DNA of 64,000 bases. It comes from Atriophallophorus winterbourni (taxonomy: Eukaryota; Platyhelminthes; Trematoda; Plagiorchiida; Microphallidae). Below the pieces are notes generated by a model. It had not been told where the DNA came from and made no database searches. It saw only the letters and a list, made by a program, of their open reading frames with translations. How positions within the stretch are numbered: the first letter of the stretch is position 1; each line of letters opens with the position of its first letter. The stretch covers positions 35,308-99,307 of the forward strand of contig JACCGJ010005462.1 in NCBI GenBank assembly GCA_013407085.1, given 5' to 3'. The position numbers were made by a program, and so were the translations under genes. Below, piece after piece: positions 36,718 through 48,900 of the stretch.

Positions 36718-39700
36718 ATTCATAGATTTATTCATAGATTATATGCAGGTAAAAAGCTATGCTTTACAAGACCCACAAAAATGTACATTGGGTCGGATGG
36801 TAGAAAATATCAAAATATTGTTAGATTATTGTCAAACATAAAAAAACATACTTGTACATGTGGATATCTACTGATTTCTTGAAAACTTCAACGGTTCCAG
36901 ATTGTACCACACGAGTAGGTAAACTGTTCCACAGTTGCACATTGCGAACGGAAAATGCATATTTGCGGCAGTTCAACCTGCTATGCTGTTGGTAAAGTTT
37001 TGATTGATGACCTCGCAGATGTGTGTTATGGGAAAGATGAAAAAATGACCACAAGGATAATTTGTTTGATTAAGCACTGTCCAAATGAATATTAGTGCTC
37101 CTCGTTTCCGTCTGTATTCAGCCGAATGCAAATTCAAATATTTCAGTCGCGTTTCGTATGGATAATTTGATAGTCCCAGGACGAGTTTTGTCGCTCTGCG
37201 CTGTGGAGTTTCTAATAGCAGAATATCTTTTTTCAACCAAGGATCCCATGCCGGTATAGCATATTCAACATGAGGACGGATGTACGTTGAAATCAATTTG
37301 CAGGCAATATTGGGGTCAAACGAACCTAGGACTCTTGATCGAAGGCTTATGAGAAATCGATATAAATTACGCCCACGGAGTTGCCGGCATCCAGTAGCTC
37401 AGACCAAGATTCTTTTGCTAATAGCAAGTTTGTCAGGCAGGATCGTTTCTTCCTGAATCCATGCTGTGCCTCGGAGATTAAATTATTAATCTCAAAGTGA
37501 TTCCGTAAGGCATCAGCTATTATGGACTCCATTACTTTTGATAGCACTGGTAATAACGCTATCGGGCGATAGTTTAAAGGATCATTTCTTTTGCCACCCT
37601 TGTAGATGGGACTAATCAGGGCAGTTTTCCAAGTTTCTGGTACAAAGCTCTGCTCGAACATCATCGTGAATACGTCAGATGTCGGTATTGCCAACTCGGA
37701 AGATAGATTGTGCAAAATGTTTGCGTGTATATTGTCTATACCGGGTGAGCCTGTTCACTTCATCGTCATTAATTTTGATTGAACAACGTTGGGGGGGAAC
37801 TCCACCCCGTGAAGATTTGGCAGGCTGCAGCTGTCAGACTTTAAGGGCTGTCTATGGGTCAACACTTGTGAGATAACTGATGCGAACTGTTGTCGGAAAA
37901 CGTTAGCGCAATCTTTAAATGACGTCATTATTCCAGTACCAGAGACCAGTGGCGGTATTCCCATTTTAACATTCCGGAGGTCGTTGACGTGTTTATACAA
38001 TGCTTTGGGATTTATAATGAATTTTTCGACAAGACTGATTTGGTAATCTTTTCTGTCTTTTCGAATGAGGCAGACACACTTATTTCGCAAAAACGTGTAG
38101 TAGCACCAAGTTATCCCAGACGGATCGTCCAAGTATTTGGACCAGGCATTGTCACGCTTACACATCCATTACCGAGTACTGCTTCTGAGAGGCTTTTTCG
38201 GACGCTGTTCGCTGGATATTATTTTCACCTTCGATGATAAGTCAATGATAATACGAAGTTGGATGTAAAACGTTTCCCAGATTTCCTTAGCTGATTTAAG
38301 TTCAAGGAAATCCCATCGATTTGCAGTAGTAAGAGCTCGAAGCAAGTCATAGTTCACAGTTGTATACTTTCGTTGAGTATTTCCTGCTAATTCGTATTGA
38401 TAATTATAATCAAAAGTCATGACAACATGATCACTCAATCCGGGTGGAGCTGTAAAGGAAACAGATTCTATCATGAGTTCTTCGTTTGTAAGTATGAGGT
38501 CCAAGCTAGATGGGATTTGTTCAGATCAAAATCGCGTTGGTTGTTGCACATGGTTGTAAAGAGGGGTGCAAGTCATTATTTCTTGAAGAAAGCTTTTGAA
38601 TGAATCGTCACCTGTAATGTGTGTTCCAAGGGTTGGTACATTGAATTCACCGAAGAGGAGCGAATGTGAATATGTGAGCTTCAATGCAAAACGTGTTGCA
38701 TTAGAAAGAACAGTGTCAGCGGCAGATGATGAAGAAGGGGGTCAATAAATCAATGCTAAGAGGCACTTACGTTTATCATGTAAGTCGAAAGAGCAAAACA
38801 ATGTATCTGGGACATCTAACTTGGGGGAGAGAAGTATAGTGCAGTTGATGCTTTCATGTAAGTAGAGGAGGATACCGCCACCTTTTGTTGCTCGATCTCT
38901 TCTGTAAATCATCATATGAGGGATTTTAAGTTCAGAGTTGTGTATAGAATTACACAACCAGGTTTCTGTCACTGCAATCAAATCTCAAGACGCCACGGTC
39001 ACACGTGAATACAGTTCAGTGAACTTGTCCAGAAAGCTCTGAGCATTGGTGTAACAGCATGATAGAGATTTGAATTTTGTTGACGATGAAGAGCTCATAG
39101 TAATAGATTCGCCGACCCAGAATTGGTCAGCTGCTCCAAGTTTTTTGTCTCAGGAGCATTTGATTGACTTGGTAGCGAAGTCATTTCAGGAACAATAGTG
39201 TTCGTGCGTTTTATGTCGTATACAGCCCGAATACGAATTTCAGGAGGTGCAAATTTTCGACATTGATGCCACGCCTCGAGTATTCTATCATTTATCTCAT
39301 CTGTGCGGAATGATATTTTGAGAGGAGGAGGCTGATGCATTTATTTTTCGGTATAAGGCGCATAACATGAGTTGTTATTATGTCCTTTAAACATAGGATC
39401 TCTTGTAAAAATCTCCATTCACCGCAGTCGTGTTGCAGACGTTTGCTGGATTCTACTTCGTTCGAAATGAGTACACCATGAACTATAACAGCTCTGTGAT
39501 TTGTAGCCTCTTTTGCTAGTTCCGGATTATTACGACGAATTTGCCGTTCTTCCCAAGGAACGTCCGGAAATATTCGCACAGTCGATTTGTTTGCAACTAA
39601 GAGGGATGAGGCGAGCAACATATTTTCCACATCTTGGACGGACATGAGCACTACACGCAGTAACCTGCGTGTGTTCGCACGAGGTGAGTTTGGGGGTCTA

Positions 39701-40236
39701 AACAATTGCGTCAGTGACGCAGGTGAGGCAGTGATGTCTAAGCTTCTGCAAAGGTGATTCCATTGTTTCCTATCATTTGCTTAGCGTTGCTTTAGCGATG
39801 GCGGTTAGAGATTGCGTTTAGAACTGGTTTCAGCGCTTTCTGACACGCAAATGTTTGGAAAGACTCTAACGTGTTTTCAAGCCGTTTAAGGTTCGCCTCT
39901 ACAGCGAACATGCGTCTCTCCATAATTGAATCAGAGTTTTCGGATCTTGATAAATCACTAGTTACTTTCAATCTGCATGGATTACATATATAGCAGATGC
40001 CTGGTAATTTTTCATTATTAATTAGAGTCACAGATTCAGGTGATAAATACTTTTCAAAGTTCGCATGAATAGCAATTGAACACAAGTAACATTTAACTTG
40101 ACGCGATCTGGGACTTACCAGCTTTTGACAAAGTTTACATATTTTATAAGCCTCGTCGTCAGGTCCGCTTAAGAACCGTCTAGATCCGTCAATAGAGCAA
40201 GCATTAAGATCCAAAGTATGAGAGCACAAATTTGTA
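36718..40236 (-). mobile_element. CR1 LINE (ORF1 + ORF2), internally deleted
   Basis: A nearly full-length minus-strand CR1 element. ORF1 lies at 40,229-39,095 and ORF2 at about 38,981-36,821: endonuclease AVTETWLCNSIHNSELKIP, TKGGGILLYL, then SDHVVMTFDYN; linker ALYKHVNDLRNVKMGIPPL; RT entry NYRPIALLPVLSKVMESII, AQHGFRKKRSCLTNLLLA and GVIYIDFS. At 37,347 the protein jumps from IDFS to LGSFDPNIACKLISTYIRP, so the RT palm with its YADD box is deleted. The C-terminus ends at 36,821, followed by an ATCTATGAATAAATCTATGA tail near 36,720-36,750. It is inserted in an older plus-strand CR1. Confidence 0.85.
39095..40229 (-). pseudogene. CR1 ORF1, PHD-finger type, frameshifted
   Basis: The frame 40,229-39,792 carries a zinc-binding block CKLCQKLV...VKCYLCSIAIH...ICYICNPC, the PHD-like Cys/His pattern of CR1 ORF1, followed by a predicted coiled-coil segment (MERRMFAVEANLKRLENTLE). 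After a break, 39,705-39,292 has LLRVVLMSVQDVENMLLASS and FPDVPWEERQIRRNNPELA, a repeated ORF1 C-terminal module. The proline-tryptophan here aligns with the position of the TAG codon in the ORF1 at 58.68 kb. ORF1 proteins of this type are thought to bind nucleic acid during retrotransposition. Confidence 0.75.
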
Positions 40237-40850
40237 CGTCCACACCGTAGCCCGGTTCTAGACTATGCCGCACAAGCCTGGACACCATGGCTCCAAATAG
40301 ACATCTTACTTCTGGATCGCAATTATAAGAGAGCTTCTAAGCTGGTCATTGGACTCAAAAATACGCCATTCGCCGGGCGACTTAGACGACTGTAGCTGAG
40401 GACACTTACACAAAGAAGAATGCGAGGTGATCTTATCCTCGCATGCAAAATACTTAATACTGTTTCCCACCCCTGGACATATTATTCCACCTTCGAACTT
40501 TTAGCAACAGCCGTGGCCATGGTTGCAAGTTGGAAATATCACATTCCAAACGGAACTGCCGCAGGTATTTTTATTCGGTACGTGTGTGATTTGTTTGGAA
40601 TAACCTACCTGCTGATTTGGTAAGCTCAAACAGTTTATCTATATTCAAATCAACACTTGACGATTATATGTGAGCTAATACGAATTTTGCCTCAAACTAT
40701 TAATAAACTATCATCGTCCCATTGATTTTGATTTTATTTATACATATATATAAATTTGTACCTATAGTTCTACTCTATTGTTATTGTAAAGTAAATTGCT
40801 TTTTCAACCATAAATCTTAAATCTTGAATCTTGACTGTTTTGCTTGATAA
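40237..40850 (+). pseudogene. Older CR1-like LINE, right piece with tail
   Basis: Continuation of the element at 36.56 kb: SPVLDYAAQAWTPWLQIDI, RASKLVIGLKNTPFAGRLRR, RMRGDLILACKILNTVSHPW, then a 3' UTR ending ATCTTAAATCTTGAATCTTG near 40,810-40,840. The same subfamily as the duplicated CR1 at 0-2.9 and 14.7-17.6 kb, judged by the shared NTPFA and ACKILNTVSHP blocks. Confidence 0.8.
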
Positions 40851-41139
40851 TTCATATCCAATACATTGCGATGTCTTCCCACACGAACCTCGCAGATTTC
40901 ATCTCACCACGTTTAATCGATCGATATGCACATAGCTGCTTTCATGTGAAGCTATCTAAACCCACATTCAATGAGCAGACGACCTTGATCTCAACAGCCA
41001 TCTGACGTCAGGACCCTAGAAAACTACGTGTGATTTGTGTAAAATTTGCAAAATTGAGGTGAGGTGTGAAACCGAAATTAGAAATGTCTAATATGTGCTC
41101 TGCTACAATACACACTAATAGCAACACAAGCACATGCGG

Positions 41140-41226
41140 ATCCTGATCTTACTGTCCCTACCTGATGAGTGTAAACAGCACGAAACCGGTCGTGGAGTGT
41201 GACGGAAAAGCATTCAGATGGATATT
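41140..41226 (+). ncRNA. Hammerhead ribozyme, type I, complete core
   Basis: All invariant parts are present in order: CTGATGA (41,162-41,168), helix II GTG/CAC (41,169-41,171 with 41,179-41,181) closing loop TAAACAG, GAAA (41,182-41,185), helix III as the palindrome ACCGGT (41,185-41,190), and C at 41,191 as the cleavage nucleotide. Helix I pairs CTAC (41,158-41,161) with GTGG (41,192-41,195), then an asymmetric internal loop, then CTGTC (41,152-41,156) with GACGG (41,201-41,205). Helix III has no room for a loop longer than CCGG, as in hammerheads of satellite, Penelope-like and retrozyme repeats, which often act as dimers. Predicted cleavage after 41,191. Degenerate relatives occur at 7.3, 7.4, 29.7, 30.6 and 51.2 kb. 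Confidence 0.8.
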
Positions 41227-41489
41227 TTGTCTATTAGCAATACAGTTTTGACTGGAGAGGCACTTTTGTTTATTAATAATGCTGAACTTTCTGGTATCAG
41301 TTTTGTGTGCAGTGTCTGTAGAACAAAGCCGCATCGGAGCGGTGGGCACGATTAGAATACCTCGGTCACCATTCTATAAAAGCGACGGGGCCAAAACCTC
41401 TAAAAATAACATTTTTAACGAGAGGTATGATGGAATCAATTGTAGCCAACTGAAAAGCAAATAACAGGAATCTTCCGTCAGATGCCAGA

Positions 41490-42050
41490 TTGAGTGACCT
41501 CAGACTTTCTGCACCAAAATCGCCTATTTATCCATATGTACAATCAAACAAGATTCAGATTGGAAATATTCTGGCAAATAAAAAACGACCGATGTCCGAA
41601 TCTCGAAGGGTCGGACAAATAGATGAGCTTTCCGCTCCATCACTGGATACGAAAGCCGCAATCAATTGCGTATATGCAAACGCACAATTCCTTTATTATC
41701 AAACTAACTGAAATGAAAGCTCACTTTATTCTAACACACGCTTGACGACATAGCAATAACAGAGACTTATTCCAACTTCACGTCAGCGATCGCAAAATCA
41801 CTATTCCGAATATGACCGTGTTTCGGAGAGACCGCATAAGAGCAGGTGGTGGAGTAGCTTTTAATCATCACGAAGTTTATACAAAACGGTAGTTACATTC
41901 GCTGATCTGTATCTGGAAGACGGTATATGGCTTGATTGAAAAGGCAGTTGCATCGTTGGTGTCGTTTACCGTTCACAATCAACATCGGATACAGGATCAA
42001 TTCGAATTAAGCAGGCAATGCAAAAAAAATTGAATAAGCGGCCCAAGAAT
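41490..42050 (+). pseudogene. CR1-like endonuclease fragment
   Basis: In broken plus-strand frames: CVYANAQFLYYQTN (CxxxNxRSLxxK-like), then DIAITETYSNFTSAIA (catalytic Glu in TET), MTVFRRDRIRAGGGVAF (RRDRxxGGGVA). These are consecutive CR1 endonuclease motifs. It fades after 42,000 (IVGVVYRSQS). The RT is absent. Confidence 0.7.
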
Positions 42051-42141
42051 GCAAGTGAGAACAAACCACGCTCACATGAACTACTGTATGTATTAATTAA
42101 TGCAGCTCTAACAACGAGAATTTGAATTACGGAATTATTGA

Positions 42142-43751
42142 TTAGTATTGATTATTAGTCAAACAATCATCACAGCCAACCAGCTCAGCTTGCATCATGG
42201 TGGGTAGGATTTGCGGAACCACACCACAACCTTCCCCCCTCGAAATTGTTGCGTTGTTCCGATTCGCCAACCTCGCAGACCTTCTAAGAGCAGTTGACTC
42301 CTGAGGTTTCACACTTGGTTCTAGTTGATGCGTTGATTCCTGATTGATGTTTTCCTCTACTGACCTTTTGAATTGTACTTGACTTTTGTGACGTTGGTGC
42401 ACACTTGCATCCTTTAGGTCAGTGATCTCAATCATTGAATTTCCGATCTGTCGCGTGACGATGCCATGAGCGGGTCTTAAGTCGTTTCCTCTGAAATAAG
42501 TCACATCACTCGAATCCATTCGGTGTAGGGAAGTTCGGAGTGTCCCGGATTTGAAAAACTTAGCTGGGCTCTCTCTGGTCGTGCAATGGACGGCATTACG
42601 GTATTGCAGTAGAAATTTATCAATGAATACGTCCAAGGCTTGGAAGATCCCAGGATTGGCTGAGTGAATAGCACTCTTGATAGTTTTCACAACATTCTCT
42701 GCAGAGCCATTGGAACATGGATGCCGCGGAGCAGTTTGTAAGTGTCGGCACCCGATGCTATCCAGCCATTCCTTCATTTCATTGGAACAGAATTGGGCAC
42801 CATTGTCAGTGATAAGTACTTGTGGGATTCCTCCACGGCTGAAACACTTCCTCAGAGCTTGCATTGTGAACGCCGTCGTTGCTGTGGTTGTCAGAAAGAC
42901 TTCTGGCCACTTGGAATACGAGTCGGTGATCACAAGTGCGAAGTACTTTCCCAAAAACGGTCCACAATAATCTGCATGGATTCGTTGCCAGGGAAGGTAA
43001 CTGTCGGGCCATGGTGTCCAGTCCCTTGGGCGTGAATTGATTTTGTGCAGGCAAGCCTCGCAGTTCATAGCTGTACTTCTGATGTCGGCATCAATTTCTG
43101 GCCACCAAACCCCTTGCCGTGCCAACGATTTCATTTTTTCAATGCCCATATGGCCCTTATGTAGATCGTCCAAGACAGGCTTCCTCAACAGTGGCGGGAT
43201 GAGCAATCGGTCTCCCCGACAAATCACACCGTCCGGTTGTATCAGTAGCTCATCACGGATCCGGTAAAGGCGTAGGTATTTCTTCCGCACATCTGGACGC
43301 CAACCGTTCCGTATGGCTGACATAACTGTTGAATAGTACTTCTTCGTGAACGTTCGTAGTTGCTCACGGAAACGGCACATGATTGGGAGATGAGACAGCA
43401 TGCTTCCGCTGGAGAAAGTTTTGCGTGCCTGGACAGGAAGTCGGCCTGCGGAATATCTTTTCCTGCTCTACGGACAATCTCATAATCGTATCCTGCAAGG
43501 TAGATACTCCATCTTTGTAACATCGAGGCCGTAACTTTGGCAAGCGATTTCTTTGGATTGAATAAGAATTGCAGAGCTTGGTGGTCCGTGACAATCTGGA
43601 ATCGTATTCCGAATAGATATTTGTGAAGTCGCTTGACCGCCCAGAATATCGCCAGTGCCTCCTTTTGTGTTTGTGAGTATCCTCGCTCTGCTTGGTTCAA
43701 CAATCGGGATGCATGCACAAAATGGAAAGATACAACACGAGGGCAATTCAT
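42142..43751 (-). mobile_element. Ty3/gypsy retrotransposon fragment: RNase H and integrase
   Basis: The frame 43,751-43,242 covers the RNase H C-terminal part (HASRLLNQAERGYSQTQKEA, LAIFWAVKRLHKYLFG, TDHQAL, DFLSRH). An overlapping 419-codon frame (43,401-42,142) follows with linker YRIRDELLIQPDGVICRG, integrase zinc-binding HKGHMGIEK..CEACLH, core Asp in HADYCGPF, Asp in TDNGAQF and Glu in NGSAENVVKTIK, so the DDE triad is intact. A basic C-terminal tail (RRSARLANR) follows. A frameshift near 43,300-43,400 joins the two frames. Gag, protease, RT and both LTRs are missing; RNase H starts abruptly at about 43,745. No envelope-like frame is seen. Confidence 0.9.
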
Positions 43752-44027
43752 GACAGTATCAATTTTGGAGACTTGGCCAAATTAGTTTTCGGTGAAGATA
43801 ATTAAGATGCAAATCCTGTTGGTCGACTGCTCGTGCCCTAAGTAAACTGTGCAATACAACAACGAATAATAATACCATGGTATCCCAACTTAAGCCACTT
43901 CTCTTTCGAATGAAATTCTGGTCAATAATTTGTATAAACATACGATCGTAACCAACTGTCGATCATATATTTGAGCCTTAACTTTGCACTTGTAATGCGC
44001 ACATATTCACGGAAAGTTGATCTGTTG
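43752..44027. other. No feature recognised
   Basis: A short AT-rich gap between the truncated gypsy fragment and the 3' end of LINE-A copy 1. I see no LTR or gene. Confidence 0.4.
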
Positions 44028-44064
44028 TTGTTGGCCTCATTCGGTTGATGTCGACCATGGATGT
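44028..44064 (-). mobile_element. 3' terminus of LINE-A copy 1
   Basis: The complement reads CATCCATGGTCGACATC, then GAGGCCAACAACAAC, matching the 3' end of LINE-A copy 2 at 55,857-55,893. It is cut off from the rest of copy 1 by an RTE insertion. The AAC-rich end is the family's tail. Confidence 0.85.
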
Positions 44065-45981
44065 CGTCATCATAATCATCATCAAAGACAGCATTACATT
44101 GGTAGCACGTACCGAATGATTAAATGCCATACAACCACGAAGAAGTAAAATCCAAAAAGATGGGGAAGGGTGAGACTTAATTTGCTACGGCTTCTATAGA
44201 AGAGTAAGCACGAAAAACTAGGAAGAGGTGCCTACACCTCGAATGGAACATACAATCAAACAAGTTTCGTTAGCGAGTAGAGCGCCATCAGCACGGCAGC
44301 TTCCTTGCGACTTTCACTGTCATGCATCATAATAAGCTTTTCTCGTCACTCCGCTTGACAACATACAAGGTTAAGCAAATGCTCCAAGAATATGCTCAGA
44401 GCAAGACCAACATTGAACACGGTTTCGGGACATATCCTGAAGCGTAACTAACTGTCCCTGCGATATCTGATCGCGGGGACACCAGCCTGGAAGACGCGCT
44501 GCACCGACTTTGTAAAGGTTAAAAGTAAGGGTTTTTAAGTGCCTGTGCCATGTGACGGTTTTGCCATCCCGAGATTTACGCCAATCAGGATGTGGTGTCG
44601 CAAAAAGAATCCGTTTCGGAAGTCGGTCGTCGGGCATCCGTAAAACGTGACACAACCAGCGTAACCTATGCAGGTTGATCTGCTTCTCTATATCAACATT
44701 ACTACCGAACAACTTATTTTGGAGAGCATCGGTGCGTAGGTGATTGTAACAGCTAACTCTTAGAATGCTGCGGATACACCGGTTGTCAAATACTTGGAGA
44801 CGCTGAATGTGTTCTTTACGTAAGGTCCAGGTTTCGCACCCATATAGTAACACAGTCCGAACTGTCGCTTTATAAACTCTACTCTTGAGTAACAGAAATA
44901 GTCCTTTCTGACGCCAGAGGTGACCTAGGTTGCGGAATGCTACGGTCGCTTTAGAGATGCCTGCCGATACCTCGTCATCTAACGATGTAGAATTATTGAT
45001 ACAACTACCAAGATACGTGAAACGATCTACAATTTCAAGTGCCTGGTTGTCAAGTAATAAAGTGTTATTCGATTTTTCGATGTCCTGCAGCAGAACACTG
45101 CACTTGGAGGGTGCAAAACGCATACCAAATGCGGGCACAATACTAGATAGCTTGTTCAGTATCGCCTGTGCATCTGTGTACAAGTCGAAGAGGAGAACTA
45201 TATCATCAGCATAATCCAAGTCGAGAAGCTTGACGCCTGACATTATGTGGGGCACCATCGTTTAACAATTCCATAATTGCATCAATTACAAAATTGAACA
45301 AAAACGGAGAAATCGGGCATCCTTGTCTGACGCCACTTGTGGTGTGGAATTCGAGAGAGGGTTCGTTGTAAACCCTAACGCAACCGGATGTATGAGCATA
45401 AAGTGCACGTAGTGTGGTGACATACTTTTGCGGAACGCCTTTGCACAGCAAGGTGTTAAACAGGACATTTCGATCGACTTAATCAAATGCTCCCTTGAAG
45501 TCTAAAAAGATGGTTATTGTCGGCTGTCGATAAGTGTGCCGCAGTTCTAAGATCCGTCGGAGAGTGAAAATGTGGTCGACACAGCCTCTGCCAGGCCGGA
45601 AACCAGCTTGCTGCTCTCGGATCTGTGATTCCCTATGCGATGTTAATCTTCGAAGACATATGGATGCTAATAATCTCGTAATGATGGGGGTGAGACTTAT
45701 CCCACGGTGATTAGAGCATGAGCTTCGCACACCTTTTTTAAATATAGGTATGATAACCGATTCGCCCCAACTCGGAGTGACGAATTCTGATAACCACACT
45801 TCACGGAGGAGATCACTTAATGTGCTGATTAGGACTTGGCCACCTTCTTTGAACAAAACATGTGGTATGTCATCGGGTCCGGCAGCTTTGAATCGTTTCA
45901 TGGATTCGATACATTCTTTAATTACTAAATCATTTGGAGGATCTACGCTAACAGACCAGGGGTCACTCTGCTTAAAATGAA
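44065..45981 (-). mobile_element. RTE/SR2-like LINE nested in LINE-A copy 1
   Basis: A 5'-truncated, 1.9-kb minus-strand insertion. RT runs through 45,950-45,479 (ESMKRFKAAGPDDIPHVLF, RGISLTPIITRLLA, AGFRPGRGCVDHIFTLRRI, FLDFKGAFD), 45,451-45,206 (TSGVRQGCPISPFLFNFVI) and 45,258-44,371 (LDLDYADDIVLLFD; FTYLGSCINNSTSLDDEVS; YGCETWTLRKEHIQRLQVFD; RWLCHVLRMPDDRLPKRIL). The YADD box is intact, but frameshifts near 45,480 and 45,250 split the protein. It ends in a GATGATGATTATGATGAC repeat. GATGT flanks it at 44,060-44,064 and 45,982-45,986. The endonuclease is missing. Confidence 0.9.
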
Positions 45982-45986
45982 GATGT

Positions 45987-48900
45987 ACATTACAATCACA
46001 TGAATTTTCATGTTTTACAGCCTTTGGAATGACTAAACGGTCCGATTCGGGAGGAACAATCTCTCCCACAGCGCTGGCAACGAAAGTCAGAACTCGGTTG
46101 TATTGCATCAGTTACACGCCGGCGGCGTGATCTGCGTTCAGTAGCCAAGAGCTGTATCTGCTCCTCCCCAGCTTGCAGACGACGCTTTACACAATGCTTC
46201 CAAAGTGAGCGGTCAAGAGCAAGTTCTTCCCAGCTCTCGGGGTCAATGCCAAAAGCTTTCATATCTCGTTTGCAAACGTCTTTGTACCGCAAGTGCGGTC
46301 TACCCAATGGTCGACTTCCTAATTGCAACTCACCGTAGAGTAGATCTTTCGGAATACGACCATTTCCATTCTATAGACACAACCAAGCCACTGCTGGCGG
46401 CGCTGTCGCAATAGGGTAAACATGCTCTGTAGACCAGCGTTGGAAAGCACTTCAGCGTTAGTCACTCTGTCCATCCACGATATGTTCAAGGTACGACGGA
46501 TGCTTCGTAGATGGATAGCATTCAGCTTCCGTTCGTGTCTTGCGTGGGTGTTACAGGTTTCGCTGCCGTATAGTAAAGCATTTAGTACGCACGCGCTGTA
46601 TACCATCATCTTTGTCTTTACAGCCAGCTTGCGGTTACCCCAAACACGAGAGTTCAATCGGGACAAAATGACAGCTGCTCTGCCAATCTGCTTATCAATC
46701 TCCGTGTCTAGCGAGAGGTTATCCACAATGGGTGAAACAAGTTATGTAAAATGATGTACTGGTTCAAGCTGACAGTTTCCAACAGTGATGATTGGTGGTG
46801 ATACATTCCCTTGACCAAGGACTTTGGTCTTGCTCATGCTGATTGTTAGCTCAAAGTCTTTGCATACCGACGAAAAACAGTCCATTAGCGACTGTAGGTT
46901 TTCTTGGGAGTGAGCAATAAAGGCTGCATCGTCGGCAAACAACAGGACACGGATTATCACATTACGTGCCTTGGTTTGTGCTTTCAACCGGTTTAGGTTG
47001 AAAAGCTTGCCATCACTTCGCGTGCGTAGGTAAATATCTTCAGTCCAAGTACTAAAAGCGTGCATCAGAAGCAGAGCACAGCAGAGCGTGGGAGCAAGAA
47101 CACACCCTTGTTTGACGCCTCGGCGAATTTCAAAAGCTTCTGAACCGCAACCGTTAAAATGGACTAAGCCTTTCATATCTGAGTGGAACGAAATAACGAG
47201 TCTGAGAAGCCTTGGGGGCAGCCTATCAGATCAAGCATTTTGTAAAGACCCTCCCTGCTGACGTAGTCAAATGCCTTCGTTAAATCAATAAAAACAGGTT
47301 ATAATGGCACACGCTGTTCCCGACACTTTTCTTGAAGTCGTCTCAGGGAGAAGATCATGTCGACGGTTGATCTTCCCTTGCGGAAGCCACATTGAGATTC
47401 GGAGTAAATTCTATCGGGCAAAACTTTTAGCCGGAGCTGTAAGACTTTAGCAAACAATTTGCCTACAACATTCAGAAGGGAGATTTCTTTGTAATCGTTA
47501 TAATCGCCTCTGTCACCCTTATTCTTAAATAGCTTGATGATCATTGTATCTCGCATCTCTAGTGGGACACACCCCTCCTACCAGCACTAAAGAAGCATAT
47601 GGTGAAGAGGTTGTAATAATGCTGCTCTACAGCATTTGATGAGCTCAGGTGGAATTCCGTCGTCACCAGGGGCCTTCCTATTCGCGGTCGATTGCCATAT
47701 TTAGCTCATCAAGGGTAGGGGGAGTATCTAGATATTCAATGGCCGGCAACCGCTCGACATTTTCAAGTGCATGCGGTAGAACCATACTGTCCCTGGTGTA
47801 GTGAGAGGAGAAGTGCTCTACCCATCTTTCCATCTGTTGAGTTATGTCGACAATCGGCTTACCAGATAAAGACTTAATGGGAGCCGTTTTAAGTTTGTTT
47901 GTGCCAATGGCTTTCTTGATCTCATCATACATACCGTGAAAATTTCCGTTAGCGCGGCGTTTCGGATACAGAGGCAAATTTCAGTCCCATAGTCGTTTGC
48001 ACATCGCCTTGCAGTCTGTTGGACCTTATTTCTAGCTGCTCTTAGAAGTCATAAATTTTTATAGGCTAGCATACATTTCAAAAACCAGAATACTGACCTT
48101 TTCTTATCCAACACAGCAGTCATCTCGGAAGCTTTTGCTTCCAACCAGTCGCTCGTTCGAGCTTTCTTCGGAACGAAAGTGGAAAGTGCGACTCGGCATA
48201 CGCAGCTTTTTATCAATTCCCAGTTTTCTGAAGCAGATTCGAGTGGGGTTGTCTTGTTGAACTCTGCTGTGAAGGCCTTTGCGAATCGCGCAGTTAGATT
48301 AGGTTCGCACATGCGAGTGACGTCTATCTTAGGCTGTGCAGACAATTTTGTGCGGTGAAATATCGTGTGGGGAAGCTTCAGTCTTGCACAGACCAGTGAA
48401 TGATCAGTGTCGCAGTCTGCGCTTTGATATGATCTGGTGAGGAGCACGCTTCCTATATTAGTTCGCTTAACAAGAATAAGATCAAGCTGATGCCAATGCT
48501 TAGAGCGAGGATGTTTCCAAGAGACTTTATGCTGTGGTTTTGTTTGAAAGAAAGTGTTACTGACCCACAGACTAAACTATGTCCACATTTCTAAAAGGCG
48601 TTGTCTATTTTCATTGGTTTTACCTACACCGAACCTTCCGAGACAGTTTTTCCAAGACTCGTAATCTGCACCAACTCTGGCATTGAAATCACCCAATACC
48701 TCTATACAGTTTTCTGTGGCACGATTTTGAGGACAGTTCCGAGGTTATCATAAAAAGCGTCTTTTTCAGCAGGTGTCGCACAGAGCGTCGATGCATAAAC
48801 GTTGACCAACGTAATGGTACCAGTAATGCACCTCAAATTTAAAGTCCAAATCCGTTCGCTCCCACTACTGCTTGGTTCTGATGCTTTTAATATGTCGTTT

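Noticed and set aside
42142..43751. Possible endogenous retrovirus
   Set aside because: Only RNase H and integrase are present and no envelope-like frame or LTR is seen; Ty3/gypsy retrotransposon is sufficient.
45479..46108. 209-codon frame as a single protein
   Set aside because: It crosses the junction between the LINE-A 3' end (out of frame) and the nested RTE element; only the RTE part is meaningful.
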